Shown: positions 1 through 8,856 of the stretch, one piece after another
How positions within the stretch are numbered: position 1 is the first letter of the stretch
How the letters are laid out: each line of letters starts with the position of its first letter
NCBI GenBank assembly: GCA_046545675.1
Contig: JBKGZI010000190.1
Location: 1-10,855 of the forward strand
Direction: 5' to 3'
From: CAYLTX01 sp046545675
GTDB taxonomy: Bacteria; Myxococcota_A; Bradymonadia; Bradymonadales; Bradymonadaceae
DNA: 10,855 bases
The notes under the pieces: model-generated
The model's input: only the letters and a program-made list of their open reading frames with translations
Databases searched by the model: none
Told to the model about the DNA's origin: nothing
Translations under genes and position numbers: made by a program

Positions 1-1211
1 TCGCGGACCAGCGTCTCGTGGACCGGGCACCTGTCGGCGATCTCGAGGAGGCGGGCGCGTTGGTCAGCGTCGAGGTCGCCCTCGACGCGGATCGAGCGGG
101 TCAACTTGTCGATCTTTCCGCGTGATTGTTCGCATTCCTGGCAATCTTTGGCGTGGACTTTCTCGTGCTCGACTCGCACCTCGACGTGCTCGAGCGGCCA
201 GCCTTTACGACCCGCGTACATCCGAAGCGTCATCGACGTGCAGGCCCCCAACCCCGCGGCGACCAGATCGTAGGGATCGGGGCCGGCGTCGTTGCCGCCC
301 GCCTCGACCGGCTCGTCGGCATAAAAGTGGTGGCGCCCGATGGTCACGTCATTGGTGAACTTGCCCTGGCCCGCCTCCGAGACGAGCACCTCGTCGTTGG
401 TCACCCGACTCACGTCGACATCCTCGTCTGCGAGGGCCTCCTGGACGTACTCGATATAGCGCGTCGACCAGGCGGTCAGCGTCTCGGCGACGTATTGGGC
501 GTCGCTGCGATTGCCGAGCAAGTGGTCGGCGCCGTCGAGCGAGATGAAGCTCTTGGGGTGTTTGGCGGCCTGGAAGATCAACCTGGCGTTGTCCACGCCG
601 ACGACCCTGTCCTGCGGGCTGTGGTAGATGAGCAGCGCCTTGTCGAGCGAGCCGATGGAGCGCTCCATCTCGGTGCTCTGGATATCCTCGACGAAATGCG
701 ACTCGAGGTTGAAGGTGCGCCCGGCGATCTCGACCTCCGCCGAGCCCTCGCCCTCGATCTCGGAGAGCTTGTCGCGAAAGACGTTCTGGACGTGGGCCGG
801 ATCGAAGGGCGCGGCGATGGTGCATACCGCCCGAGCCTCGCGAATCTCGGAGGCGGCTTTGAGCACCGCCGTGCCGCCGAAGCTGTGGCCGATGAGGATC
901 GACGGGGCTTCGATCTCGTGGCGCATAAAATCCGCCGCGGCGACAAGATCGGCCACGTTCGACGAGAAATTCGTATTCGAGAACTCCCCCTCGCTGTGGC
1001 CCAGGCCGGTAAAATCAAAGCGCAGCACCGCGATCCCGCGCGAGGCCAGATGCCGGCTGATCTGCGAGACGACGAAGATGTCCTTCGAACATGTAAAACA
1101 ATGCGCGAAAAGCGCGCAGGCCTCGACCTCGCCGTCGGGTCGGTCCAGCCGGGCGGCGAGGGTGTCGCCGTGTGCGCCTTCGAAGGTGACTTTTTGGCTC
1201 TGGAACGTCAT
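1..1211 (-). CDS. Bifunctional alpha/beta hydrolase-OsmC family protein (3' end cut by window edge)
   Basis: 403 codons are visible before the window ends with no stop reached; family members normally run only a little past the second OsmC cysteine, so perhaps 5-20 residues are missing. Residues 1-245 are an alpha/beta hydrolase: oxyanion-region motif AHCFTC (36-41), RFDFTGLGHSEG (64-75), nucleophile elbow GHSFGG with Ser110, likely acid Asp201 (SPQDRV) and His230 (GADHLL), giving a full Ser-Asp-His triad. Residues ~265-403 are an OsmC domain with the family's two redox cysteines, Cys324 (GLGACTSMTLRMYA) and Cys395 (DRCPVHETL), plus a DCQEC pair between them. OsmC/Ohr proteins reduce organic hydroperoxides through such a cysteine pair; the hydrolase substrate of the fusion is unknown. 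No signal peptide is visible, so it is probably cytosolic. ATG at 1211 was chosen because it gives the usual family N-terminus just before the first strand. It lies 84 bp after gene C on the same strand; a shared transcript is possible but not shown. The family call is secure. Confidence 0.93.
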   Translation of the reverse strand, partial: MTFQSQKVTFEGAHGDTLAARLDRPDGEVEACALFAHCFTCSKDIFVVSQISRHLASRGIAVLRFDFTGLGHSEGEFSNTNFSSNVADLVAAADFMRHEIEAPSILIGHSFGGTAVLKAASEIREARAVCTIAAPFDPAHVQNVFRDKLSEIEGEGSAEVEIAGRTFNLESHFVEDIQSTEMERSIGSLDKALLIYHSPQDRVVGVDNARLIFQAAKHPKSFISLDGADHLLGNRSDAQYVAETLTAWSTRYIEYVQEALADEDVDVSRVTNDEVLVSEAGQGKFTNDVTIGRHHFYADEPVEAGGNDAGPDPYDLVAAGLGACTSMTLRMYAGRKGWPLEHVEVRVEHEKVHAKDCQECEQSRGKIDKLTRSIRVEGDLDADQRARLLEIADRCPVHETLVR

Positions 1212-1295
1212 GGCGGTATCGCTGGTTGAAGAAGCTAAATGGCTGCGGACAATGTTGGGACGTGTGGGAGCGAAACAAGGTTCATATTTATTTGT
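1212..1295. other. Short spacer between gene C and the hydrolase-OsmC gene
   Basis: 84 bp between the stop of gene C and the ATG of the hydrolase-OsmC gene. It is more AT-rich than its surroundings around 1279-1295. I see no hairpin with a T-run, no clear -35/-10 pair and no purine-rich Shine-Dalgarno before the ATG at 1211. A promoter may be here, but I cannot point to it. Confidence 0.5.
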
Positions 1296-4200
1296 TCATG
1301 GGTCTGGGAGGGCGCTGTCCAACACATCAGCCACCCGCCGCTGAAAAGCCAACTCGTGCTCGTTCGTCACCGACTCCAGGCGCGCGTTGAGCTCCGCAAA
1401 GACCGCGAGCAGCAGCCAGGCAAGAGACTCGCTGTCTGGCTCCTCGGCTTGCTGCACCTTTTTGACCAGCGGATGCGTGCGTGCCAGGTACAGTTTGATC
1501 TCCCCGGCGGAACTCTGCTCGCAGACTGCAATTCTCGCCCGGTCGGCTCCAGCTTCGCCCTCTTGCCACTCGAGCTCCAACCAGCCGTCGAACTCCTCCA
1601 TCGCCCCATCGGGCCAGAGCTCGATTAACCTAGTTGCCAATATATCCAAGAGATCACTGTCGGCGCCGCCCCGCTCTTGCCGCTCACGTGGACCGACTTG
1701 TCTGGCCTTACGCGCTGGCGCGGCGCGGTAGATCGCGGAGGGATGGAGATTCGCCTCCACCCACTGGTGTAGAGACGGCGAAGCCTGTTCGGATAGCGGC
1801 GATGAGAACGGTTCGTCGGTATCGGCCGCCCAGCAAAATTGGCCGGCCAGCGAGCGGCCGGACACCGGCGTGCCCGAGTCGGTGGGGAAGAGTGGCAGCT
1901 CCAGGATGCGCTCGGCCAGCGGGTGGTCGACTGTGTGAATAGTCCTGCCGCCGTCGACGGTCCTAAACTCGAGGTGCTTCGCAGCGAAGCTCAGGAGCGC
2001 GTCGATGGCGCGTCGGCGCGCGTGCGGCACCTCCAGGCACGCGGCGACCTCGACGAGCCGATCGAGCACCTCCTCGCCGGCGGTGACGACGAGATCGCTG
2101 AGCCAATCCCGACGCTCGAGCGTCTGTGCGTCGACGACGACCCGCCCGACCAGGCCCAGTTGACGCGCGGGTTCACGCAGCAGATGTACGTCGCGTGAAG
2201 TTCGCTCGATTACGGCGATGACGTGTTGGTCGACCGGCTCGACGGGCAACCCGACGATGCCGCGCACGGCATGCTCGTCGATTTGCTCTGCGGCGATATA
2301 CGCGGTGTCGGGCGTGTCTTCGTTTTGGATGGCCTCGGCCCTCGTCAGGTCGAAGTCAAACGCGCCCTTTACCGGGCCTATCTCTTGGATCAGATAGAGC
2401 AGAAACGGGTTCATGCGCAGCTCCACGCGCTCCGAGGTGCTCTTCGACTGGCTTTTCGCCGCCGGCTGCCCCAGACCGATCGGCCCGACCCTGTCGACGG
2501 CGCGTCCGTCGGCCATGACCACCTGCCCGGCCGACTCCATCGCTGCCATCATGTCGCGAAACGAGCAGCGCCCGCCCTCGACGGTGTCGACGAGCAGGAG
2601 CTCATCGAGCCCGTCGACACAGAGTGCATCTCCTGAGGTCTCGCACCAGAGCAGATAATAGAGAAGATGGCGGCGAGCCTGCCGCCGGGCCTCCTGGTGA
2701 TGCCACCGGCGACCGTAGTCACTCGAGTGCGCGACGAGCTGGCTGACGAGTTCGCCGACGATATCCCGTCGTTCTTCCTCGCCCATCCCGCTCGGGTCGG
2801 CGCCCTCGACCCATAGGGGAAACTCCGGATAGTCGCGCAGGCCCACGGCGACATCACGCACCTCGACGCCGCGGTACTCGGCGAGCACCTCACGCGCGTC
2901 GACGCGCACGTAGGCATCGGCGCCGACGAGGGCGATGACAAACCGCTCCCGCTCGGCGTCGAGTTCGAGCACCCGCGAGGCGTCCAGCCCATCTAAGTCG
3001 GCCGCATTTCCCTGGAGCGTTCCATAAATCAGACCGCCGTGCTCGTGGAGCATCTGGCTGATCTGACGCGCGCTGATCGACCGGCCGTCGACGGTGCGAA
3101 ATAAGGCCACGTCGAGCAACGCGAACGACTCGTCGTCGAAGATCGAGACGTCGACCTTCGAGTTGCCCGTATCTGCGTCGCTCCTCACGCGAAGCAGTCC
3201 GGCGCGGCCCAGCGCATTGAGCCCGATGCGCGCCGCGAGGGAGCCGGGTTGGACGTGGACGCGGCTCAAGGCCCGAAGCGCGCGCTCGCTGGCTCGACGC
3301 AGCTCGCGGCGCGCCAGCGTCACGGCCGTCTGGGCGACCAGCGTGAGCAGTCGAATCTCGCGACGTCCCCGAAAACCCACCTCGACGCAGACGTCTTGCT
3401 CGAGCGCCGACGGCGATAGCGCCGGCAGCTCCACAAAGAGACGGTGGCCGGGGAAGACCGTGTCGACCTCGCCCTCCCACACGCGCCGCTCGCACACGAG
3501 CACGCTCACCCATCGCCCGCCGAGCCGGCTATCACTGTCGCCGTCGCGCTCGGGGGTAAAGATGCGAAGATCGACCTCACCGCCAGCCCCTAAAGCCTCT
3601 TCGACTCGCGCTCGATCGTCGTCATCGACCCGCTGCAGCTCGCAGAGCTTGCGCACGAACTCCCTCATGCCGACCGGATCGATGTTGAGCGGCTCGGTCA
3701 GCCAGGGCCTGGGCGGCGGCGACGCGGGCTGGCTGGTGAAAACCTCTAAATCGCGGTGCTCATCGGGCGACGGCTCGACGAGCTCGCAAGTCGAACCGGC
3801 CAGCATGCGAAGCGTGTCCTTCGGGCCTTCGGCGGCGACCAGAACCGGTACCTCGAGCGCGTCTCCGATCGCCGCCGCTCTTCGCCGCATCTTGTCGCCC
3901 CCGAGGACTGTCGGCGCCACGACGACGAGTCGCTCGGCCCCCCTTACCAGATCCAGGAGCTCCTGAGGCCGGTAGTGCTGGCCGGTCAAATCGTAGATAT
4001 CGTAGGTGGCCTCGCCGGCGCGTCTTTGCAGCTTCAATGCGTAGGGGCTGAGCCTCGCCCACAACTCGTCGAGCACCTCGTCGCGCACGATCCGCGCGTG
4101 GTCGGCGGTCTTGGTCAGCCGGTTATAATTGATCGCACCGGACAGTCCGTCGAAGGGGCTCTCCTCGTGCTCGACCGCCTCGATCTTGACGCCCCACGTC

Positions 4201-4952
4201 ATCAAGTCAAACCGGCGGGGCTGACTGCCCATGGTCTTCCAAAGCCGCCCGTAGAGGTCTGGCTCCTCGATCTGGACGTAATCACTCCCGGTCTTCAATT
4301 GATCGGAATATGCAGCGTTCCAGTCCGAGACGAACCGGCCGTTGAGCATCACGCGCACCTTCGGGGCGATGCATTTCTCCTCGAGCATCAACACCTCGCG
4401 CGCACCAAGCTCCTGGTCTGGCCCGGGCGGCAGAAGCGAGTTGCGAAGCGCGTCGGCGTGTATCTGGATCCCGTCGACCGTCTCGGCCAAAGGCAGCTCG
4501 ATGGGCTCGGAGTCGTCGGGAAAAACCGCGAAACGCCGCGAGCCTTCGAGGGTCCCGTCACCGCACGAGATGGTGATCTTCTCGGGCCGAAAATGAAGCA
4601 TCGCGTTGACCCCGCGCGCCAGCAGGATCGTATCGGCACAACCCGGTTCGTCGTCGCTGATGAAGAGAAAGTCGAACAGCCGCGACAGCTCCAGTGAAGA
4701 GAAACCGCGGCCGTTCCAGCGCATTTTCAAATCGTCCTGCTCGGTGCGCAGCCGAAACAGGTCGATCGATATATAGCCGGCACCGTTGGCGATCGCCGCC
4801 TGGATCAACTCCAGCAGATAAAAGCGCGGGTCCTCGAGCGCAAAACGGCGCATCTTCTCGATGGCGCGCGCTCGATCGACGGTGAAGTCGCTGCGCTCGG
4901 AGACGTCGGCGCCCTTCTTGCGCCGATTGATGATGTCGTCAATGAGAGTCAT
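1296..4952 (-). CDS. Large degenerate Hsp90-like (pseudo-GHKL) protein, gene C
   Basis: 1218 residues, cytosolic by appearance (no signal peptide or membrane segment). I do not recognise a named family for the whole protein. Residues ~25-305 resemble a GHKL/Hsp90 N-terminal plus middle region: LLELIQAAIANGA (46-58) sits where gene A has its N-box, but the Mg-binding Asn is Ala52; the G1 box is WNGRGF (79-84) without its Asp; the G2 loop is ARGVNAM (112-118) with most glycines lost; and TADHARIVRDE (282-292) matches the Hsp90-type catalytic loop of A, with Arg replaced by His285. It therefore probably does not hydrolyse ATP in the usual way. Further on: a conserved FPGHRLFVELPALSPS (500-515), three short modules of the type hydrophobic-x-F/V-x-x-x-x-G followed by a Ser/Leu helix (613-644, 785-816, 1017-1040), GAFDFDLT (863-870), charged linkers (828-842, 1078-1098), and a C-terminal module (1154-1207) shared with A and B. 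It is collinear with gene B and overlaps it by ATGA. CDS certain; fold assignment likely; role unknown. Confidence 0.85.
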   Translation of the reverse strand: MTLIDDIINRRKKGADVSERSDFTVDRARAIEKMRRFALEDPRFYLLELIQAAIANGAGYISIDLFRLRTEQDDLKMRWNGRGFSSLELSRLFDFLFISDDEPGCADTILLARGVNAMLHFRPEKITISCGDGTLEGSRRFAVFPDDSEPIELPLAETVDGIQIHADALRNSLLPPGPDQELGAREVLMLEEKCIAPKVRVMLNGRFVSDWNAAYSDQLKTGSDYVQIEEPDLYGRLWKTMGSQPRRFDLMTWGVKIEAVEHEESPFDGLSGAINYNRLTKTADHARIVRDEVLDELWARLSPYALKLQRRAGEATYDIYDLTGQHYRPQELLDLVRGAERLVVVAPTVLGGDKMRRRAAAIGDALEVPVLVAAEGPKDTLRMLAGSTCELVEPSPDEHRDLEVFTSQPASPPPRPWLTEPLNIDPVGMREFVRKLCELQRVDDDDRARVEEALGAGGEVDLRIFTPERDGDSDSRLGGRWVSVLVCERRVWEGEVDTVFPGHRLFVELPALSPSALEQDVCVEVGFRGRREIRLLTLVAQTAVTLARRELRRASERALRALSRVHVQPGSLAARIGLNALGRAGLLRVRSDADTGNSKVDVSIFDDESFALLDVALFRTVDGRSISARQISQMLHEHGGLIYGTLQGNAADLDGLDASRVLELDAERERFVIALVGADAYVRVDAREVLAEYRGVEVRDVAVGLRDYPEFPLWVEGADPSGMGEEERRDIVGELVSQLVAHSSDYGRRWHHQEARRQARRHLLYYLLWCETSGDALCVDGLDELLLVDTVEGGRCSFRDMMAAMESAGQVVMADGRAVDRVGPIGLGQPAAKSQSKSTSERVELRMNPFLLYLIQEIGPVKGAFDFDLTRAEAIQNEDTPDTAYIAAEQIDEHAVRGIVGLPVEPVDQHVIAVIERTSRDVHLLREPARQLGLVGRVVVDAQTLERRDWLSDLVVTAGEEVLDRLVEVAACLEVPHARRRAIDALLSFAAKHLEFRTVDGGRTIHTVDHPLAERILELPLFPTDSGTPVSGRSLAGQFCWAADTDEPFSSPLSEQASPSLHQWVEANLHPSAIYRAAPARKARQVGPRERQERGGADSDLLDILATRLIELWPDGAMEEFDGWLELEWQEGEAGADRARIAVCEQSSAGEIKLYLARTHPLVKKVQQAEEPDSESLAWLLLAVFAELNARLESVTNEHELAFQRRVADVLDSALPDP
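4949..4952 (-). promoter_or_regulatory. ATGA stop/start overlap coupling genes B and C
   Basis: The TGA stop of gene B (4951-4949) overlaps the ATG of gene C (4952-4950). No good ribosome binding site precedes this ATG, so gene C is most likely translated by ribosomes finishing gene B. This ties the two paralogues to one transcript and suggests matched amounts of the two proteins. Confidence 0.85.
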
Positions 4953-7900
4953 CCCGGGAGTTCGCCATTTCTGAGCGCCTCGCCCACGCGCAGTTGAAAA
5001 GCCAGCTCGTGGTCGTTGGTCACAGGCTCGAGCAGCGCGTTGATATGCGAGTAGGCCGCCAGCAGCAGCCAGGCCAGCGGCTGGGGGGCGGCGCCGTCGG
5101 TCTCCATGACTCGCTTTGCCAGCCAGTGGTTGGCGTTGATGACCAGCACCGGCGGCCGGCCGGCTGTGTACACGAAGGCATCGTCGTCATCCATATCACC
5201 GACCGACTGACGCAGACGGTCGTCGGGCAACCAGCGCCGATGTTCGGCGCTGGTCGGGTCGATGACGCGCACGTTGACGCGCAACTCGTCGGCCATCGAG
5301 CGGGCGCGCTGCACACGGTCGGCGTTGGAGCCGCTCGAATTGGCGAAGTTAGCGGCGAGCTGGCGGTGGTGGTCGTCGGGCCGAAGACGCTTTAGCCAGC
5401 GTTCGACGAGCTTGCCTAACCCGATCGCGCTCAGCTCGCCTCGGCCACCGAGGGTCGACTCGGCCGGCTCAGCCGGCTGTCGCTCGGCCGAATCGGTCGC
5501 CGGCCGAGCGATATTCTGAGGCCGCAGGTGGCGCTCGAGCCACGCACGCAGCACCGCGGGCACCTCGTCGGTGATCTCCAGGCGCGCCGAGGCGTCCAGG
5601 CGGCTGCCGCGGGTCTGCTCGACGCAGAATTGATTGATGAGCCGCTGCGCCCCGACCGGCATCCCCCGCCGGCTTGCGAAGACCGGGATATCCAAGATGT
5701 GCTGAGCCAGACCATCGGAGATCTCCGGGCGGATCGTATCGTCCGGCCGGTGCGCGATGCGCAGCCGTCGGCCCGCATATCCGAAGATCACCTCCAGGGC
5801 GCGGTCGCGCCGCGGGCCGGGCTCCAGCCCGGGCAACTCGTCGGCCAGCGCGGCGACGGTCTCTCGGCCCGCGCGCATCGCCGCCGAGTAGATCGCCTCC
5901 CACTGGTCTTCGACCTCGCCGCGGTGCACCCGGATCATCCCGACCACCCCGTGCTCGACGGCCGGCTGGACGAGCCGGAACACCCGCTGGTTATCCGACG
6001 AGACGACCGCGATGGCGGGCTCGTCGACGGCGGCCTCGGGCAGACCCACGCGGCCGCGCAAGCCGTCACCGTCGACCGCGCGGCTTATCACAAAGGCAGA
6101 CTCCGGGGTCACCTCGACGTCGGCCGCCTCGGCGTCGGTCAGGTCGAAGTCGAACGCCCCGCGCAGCTGGCCGAAGGGCTGCAATAGGTCGAGCACCCAG
6201 CTATTCATCAATAGCGAGGCCGGCGGGCCCTCGTCGGGCTCGGCCTGCCCGGCGCCCACGTTACCGGCGACAAGCGCGCCGAGTTCGGTGATGTCGCTGG
6301 AGCGGCCGTCGACCATCAACAGCCTGCCGTGAGCCTCGAAGCCCTGCTGGATTTCCTGAAGACTGACCGCTTGCGCGCGCCCGTCGAGGAAAATACCGGC
6401 CGTATCCGCGCCGTAGGCATTCGCCTGTGGTTCTTCGAGCAATCGCTGGCACGCAACATACTGCAGATGCCGCACCGCCTGGCGGCGACACTCCTCGGTG
6501 GCGCCAGCGGTCGCGCCGGCGTAGAGGTCGAGCAATTGGCCGACCAACGCCTCGACGGCCGCCTCGTCGGGCGTGCGCCCCTGCTCGACAGCGGGCCCTT
6601 CGACCAGCAGCGCGCCGTCGGGATAATCGCGCAGCCCGAGCGCCATATCGCGCACCCGAAACCCGCCCTCCTCGGCGAGCACGTGGCGCCGGTCGATGCG
6701 CACATAGGCGCTCTCACCGACGATGGTCGTCAGCAGCCGCTCGGTCTCGAGATCCAGCTCCAGGATGAGGCTCCGGTCGAGCCCCTCGAGGTCGGGCTCG
6801 ACCTCGGCGACCACGCCGTAGACTAGCCCGCAGGTATGCTCCATCATCTCGGCCAGCTCGCGCATGGTCACCGAGGCGCCGTCGAGCGTCGCGAAGATGG
6901 GCACACCCAGCGGGTCGAGGTCGGTGTCGGCCACCGCGATCGAAAAGCGCACCGCCGGGCCGCCGTCGTCGCGCTTGCTGCGAAGCCGCTTGACGCTATT
7001 TCTCGCCAGCGCCGCCAGCGCCACGCGCGCCCCGGTCGAGCCCGGCTCGATGTCGAATTGCGCCAGGCTCTCCAGGGTGCGCGCCGACGCGCGCGATAGC
7101 TTGGGCACCGCGTAGCGCGCGGTCACCTCGGCGATAAGCTGCGCCAGCGGGAGCTCGGCGCCCCCGGCGACGGGCTGCAGCAGCGAACTCGGCGAAATCG
7201 CCGGCACGTCGACGTCGAGCACGTGGCCGGGGTACGCGCTGGTAATCGCCCCCTCCCAGACGATGCGGTCGAGCGTGCGAACGCGCACCCACAGCTCGCG
7301 GGCTTGCTGGCCTTTATCGCCGGGGCTCTCGTCATTGCTAGCTCGGCCGTGCGAGCTGTCGACCGGCGTGTAGACCGTGCCCTGGATCTGGCCGCCGCCT
7401 CCGAGGCGCCCGCGCAGCTTGTCGACGTCGCGATCGACGAGCTCCTCGCTGACCAGATGCTCGATAAACTCGTCGACGTCGACCGGGTCGAGCTCGATCG
7501 GAGCGATGATCCACGGCCGCTCGGGCTGGGCGGCCCGGGGCTGCCTGAAGAAGGCCAGCTCGTCGGGGTTGGTCAAATCCGGGCGGAGCAGCCGCACGCG
7601 GCTTCCGGCCAGGTTGCGCAGCGTGGGCATCTCGTCTTCGGGGACCCTTAGCACCGGCGCTTCGAGCACCTGGCCGATCTGTTGGGCGAGTTGGCCGGCG
7701 TTGCCATCCGGGTCGAGCAGCTCGGGCACCGCGACGGCCGCGTCGGTGTCGGCGAGGACCTCTCGCAGCTTGCGCGGAGACAACAAATCCCCGCCCAGCG
7801 GCGCGATCTGAAAGACCGCCCGGCCCGACTCGCCGCTGGCCGCCTTATGTGCGTAGGGCTGGAGCCGCGCCCACATCTGGGCCAGCTGCTCGTCGCGTAC

Positions 7901-8758
7901 GATGCCCGAGTGATCGGCGGTCTTATTGAGGCCGTCATAGGCGACCACGCCTCCGAGGCGCCCATCGTCTACCAGCGCGTGCTCGATGGACTGCACCCAC
8001 GTGCCCCAGGTGAGCAGCTTGAAGTTGCGGTTATGTGGCTGAGCTGCCACGCCGATCGAGCCGTAGAGATCGCCCTCGTCGAAAGTCACGACGTTGGCGA
8101 AGCCGAATAGATTCGGCGTTCGCACGCTCGAATAGCCGAAAACGGGCTGGTCGTTGACGATGATCGGCACCGGCGCGGCCAGGCAGCGGTTCTCGATGGC
8201 CATGCATTCGGGTGGGCCGTAACCGGTCGATCTGAGGTTGCTCTTACCCCGAATCGCGCGGCGGCTCAGCCCCTCGGCGCGCACAAACGTGCCCCGAAGC
8301 GCCTTGTCGGGGGTGCCGACGTCGACGGTGTCCTGGTCGGTGCGAATCTCGATGCGCGTCGTCCCGTCGAGCGTGCCGTCGCCCGACTCGATGACGATGC
8401 TGTCGGGCTCGAGGATCATCAGCGCGTTGATCCCCAGCGCGAGCTGGCGCATATCGCCGTGGGCGACGTCCTCCTTGGACGCAAATAGAAAGTCGAAGAG
8501 CTGGGCGAGCTCCTCGCTGACGAACCCGCCGCCGACGTACGACATCCCGAAGCTGCGCTTCTCGATATCCAGATTGAGGTGTGTCGCCCCATTGGCCACC
8601 CCGGCCTGGATCAGCTCGAGCACATAATAATGCGGGTCGGCCAGGGCAAATTGGCGCATCTTCCGGATCGCCCGCTGCCGGGCGACTGAGAAGCGCTTCT
8701 TTTCTTTGAAGCCACCCGGTTGGCGGCTTCTGGCGATGACTTGGTCGATGGAACTCAT
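4949..8758 (-). CDS. Large degenerate Hsp90-like (pseudo-GHKL) protein, gene B
   Basis: 1269 residues, no signal peptide or membrane segment, no named family recognised for the full length. Residues ~25-305 align by eye with the ATPase and middle regions of gene A but lack key residues: VLELIQAGVANGA (46-58) keeps Glu48 but has Ala52 for the N-box Asn; the G1 box is YVGGGF (74-79) with Tyr for Asp; the G2 loop is ALGINAL (107-113); and TADHSGIVRDE (280-290) has His283 where A has the catalytic-loop Arg. Downstream: YPGHVLDVDVPAISPS (509-524); three short repeated modules (618-650, 787-819, 1021-1045; for example GVPIFATLDGASVTMREL); GLRDYPDGALLVEG (708-721); GAFDFDLT (867-874); hydrophilic linkers (466-488, 1085-1107); and a C-terminal module (1204-1259) shared with A and C. 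ATG 8758 is set by an in-frame TGA three codons upstream (8767-8765). It is paired with gene C by an ATGA overlap and separated from gene A by 188 bp of repeats. Likely a structural or regulatory partner of A; this is inference. Confidence 0.85.
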   Translation of the reverse strand: MSSIDQVIARSRQPGGFKEKKRFSVARQRAIRKMRQFALADPHYYVLELIQAGVANGATHLNLDIEKRSFGMSYVGGGFVSEELAQLFDFLFASKEDVAHGDMRQLALGINALMILEPDSIVIESGDGTLDGTTRIEIRTDQDTVDVGTPDKALRGTFVRAEGLSRRAIRGKSNLRSTGYGPPECMAIENRCLAAPVPIIVNDQPVFGYSSVRTPNLFGFANVVTFDEGDLYGSIGVAAQPHNRNFKLLTWGTWVQSIEHALVDDGRLGGVVAYDGLNKTADHSGIVRDEQLAQMWARLQPYAHKAASGESGRAVFQIAPLGGDLLSPRKLREVLADTDAAVAVPELLDPDGNAGQLAQQIGQVLEAPVLRVPEDEMPTLRNLAGSRVRLLRPDLTNPDELAFFRQPRAAQPERPWIIAPIELDPVDVDEFIEHLVSEELVDRDVDKLRGRLGGGGQIQGTVYTPVDSSHGRASNDESPGDKGQQARELWVRVRTLDRIVWEGAITSAYPGHVLDVDVPAISPSSLLQPVAGGAELPLAQLIAEVTARYAVPKLSRASARTLESLAQFDIEPGSTGARVALAALARNSVKRLRSKRDDGGPAVRFSIAVADTDLDPLGVPIFATLDGASVTMRELAEMMEHTCGLVYGVVAEVEPDLEGLDRSLILELDLETERLLTTIVGESAYVRIDRRHVLAEEGGFRVRDMALGLRDYPDGALLVEGPAVEQGRTPDEAAVEALVGQLLDLYAGATAGATEECRRQAVRHLQYVACQRLLEEPQANAYGADTAGIFLDGRAQAVSLQEIQQGFEAHGRLLMVDGRSSDITELGALVAGNVGAGQAEPDEGPPASLLMNSWVLDLLQPFGQLRGAFDFDLTDAEAADVEVTPESAFVISRAVDGDGLRGRVGLPEAAVDEPAIAVVSSDNQRVFRLVQPAVEHGVVGMIRVHRGEVEDQWEAIYSAAMRAGRETVAALADELPGLEPGPRRDRALEVIFGYAGRRLRIAHRPDDTIRPEISDGLAQHILDIPVFASRRGMPVGAQRLINQFCVEQTRGSRLDASARLEITDEVPAVLRAWLERHLRPQNIARPATDSAERQPAEPAESTLGGRGELSAIGLGKLVERWLKRLRPDDHHRQLAANFANSSGSNADRVQRARSMADELRVNVRVIDPTSAEHRRWLPDDRLRQSVGDMDDDDAFVYTAGRPPVLVINANHWLAKRVMETDGAAPQPLAWLLLAAYSHINALLEPVTNDHELAFQLRVGEALRNGELPG

Positions 8759-8769
8759 GGGTGATCAGG
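8759..8769 (-). promoter_or_regulatory. Start-codon context of gene B, no Shine-Dalgarno
   Basis: On the coding strand the 11 bases before the ATG read CCTGATCACCC. They contain an in-frame TGA that fixes the start, and no GGAGG-like element. Gene A has nearly the same sequence before its ATG (CCTGATCCGCC, 10688-10678). Both follow directly on the 8-bp repeat array, so the shared leader could be a translation or stability element, or simply the edge of a common repeat. Confidence 0.55.
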
Positions 8770-8773
8770 AGGC

Positions 8774-8849
8774 AGGGGTCCGGGGGTCCAGGGGTCCAGG
8801 GGTACGGCAGGGGTTCAGGGGTCCGGGGGTCCAGGGGTCCAGGAACGGC
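8774..8849. repeat. 8-bp tandem repeat array (AGGGGTCC type), upstream of gene B
   Basis: Eight units of the form RGGGGTNC in two blocks: AGGGGTCC, GGGGGTCC, AGGGGTCC, AGGGGTAC (8774-8805), a GGC spacer, then AGGGGTTC, AGGGGTCC, GGGGGTCC, AGGGGTCC (8809-8840), closed by AGGAACGGC (8841-8849). The last 41 bp (8809-8849) recur exactly at 10694-10734 upstream of gene A. On the coding strand this is a C-rich leader starting 15 bp from the start codon. Confidence 0.93.
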
Positions 8850-8856
8850 AAAGGCC

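Noticed and set aside
126..1229. Long plus-strand open frame opposite the hydrolase-OsmC gene
   Set aside because: It is the antisense shadow of a recognised protein with full motifs; its own translation shows no known domain.
3094..4697. Overlapping long plus-strand open frames opposite gene C
   Set aside because: High G+C makes antisense frames open by chance. The translations are Ser/Arg-rich without domain features, while the minus-strand frame is conserved with gene B.
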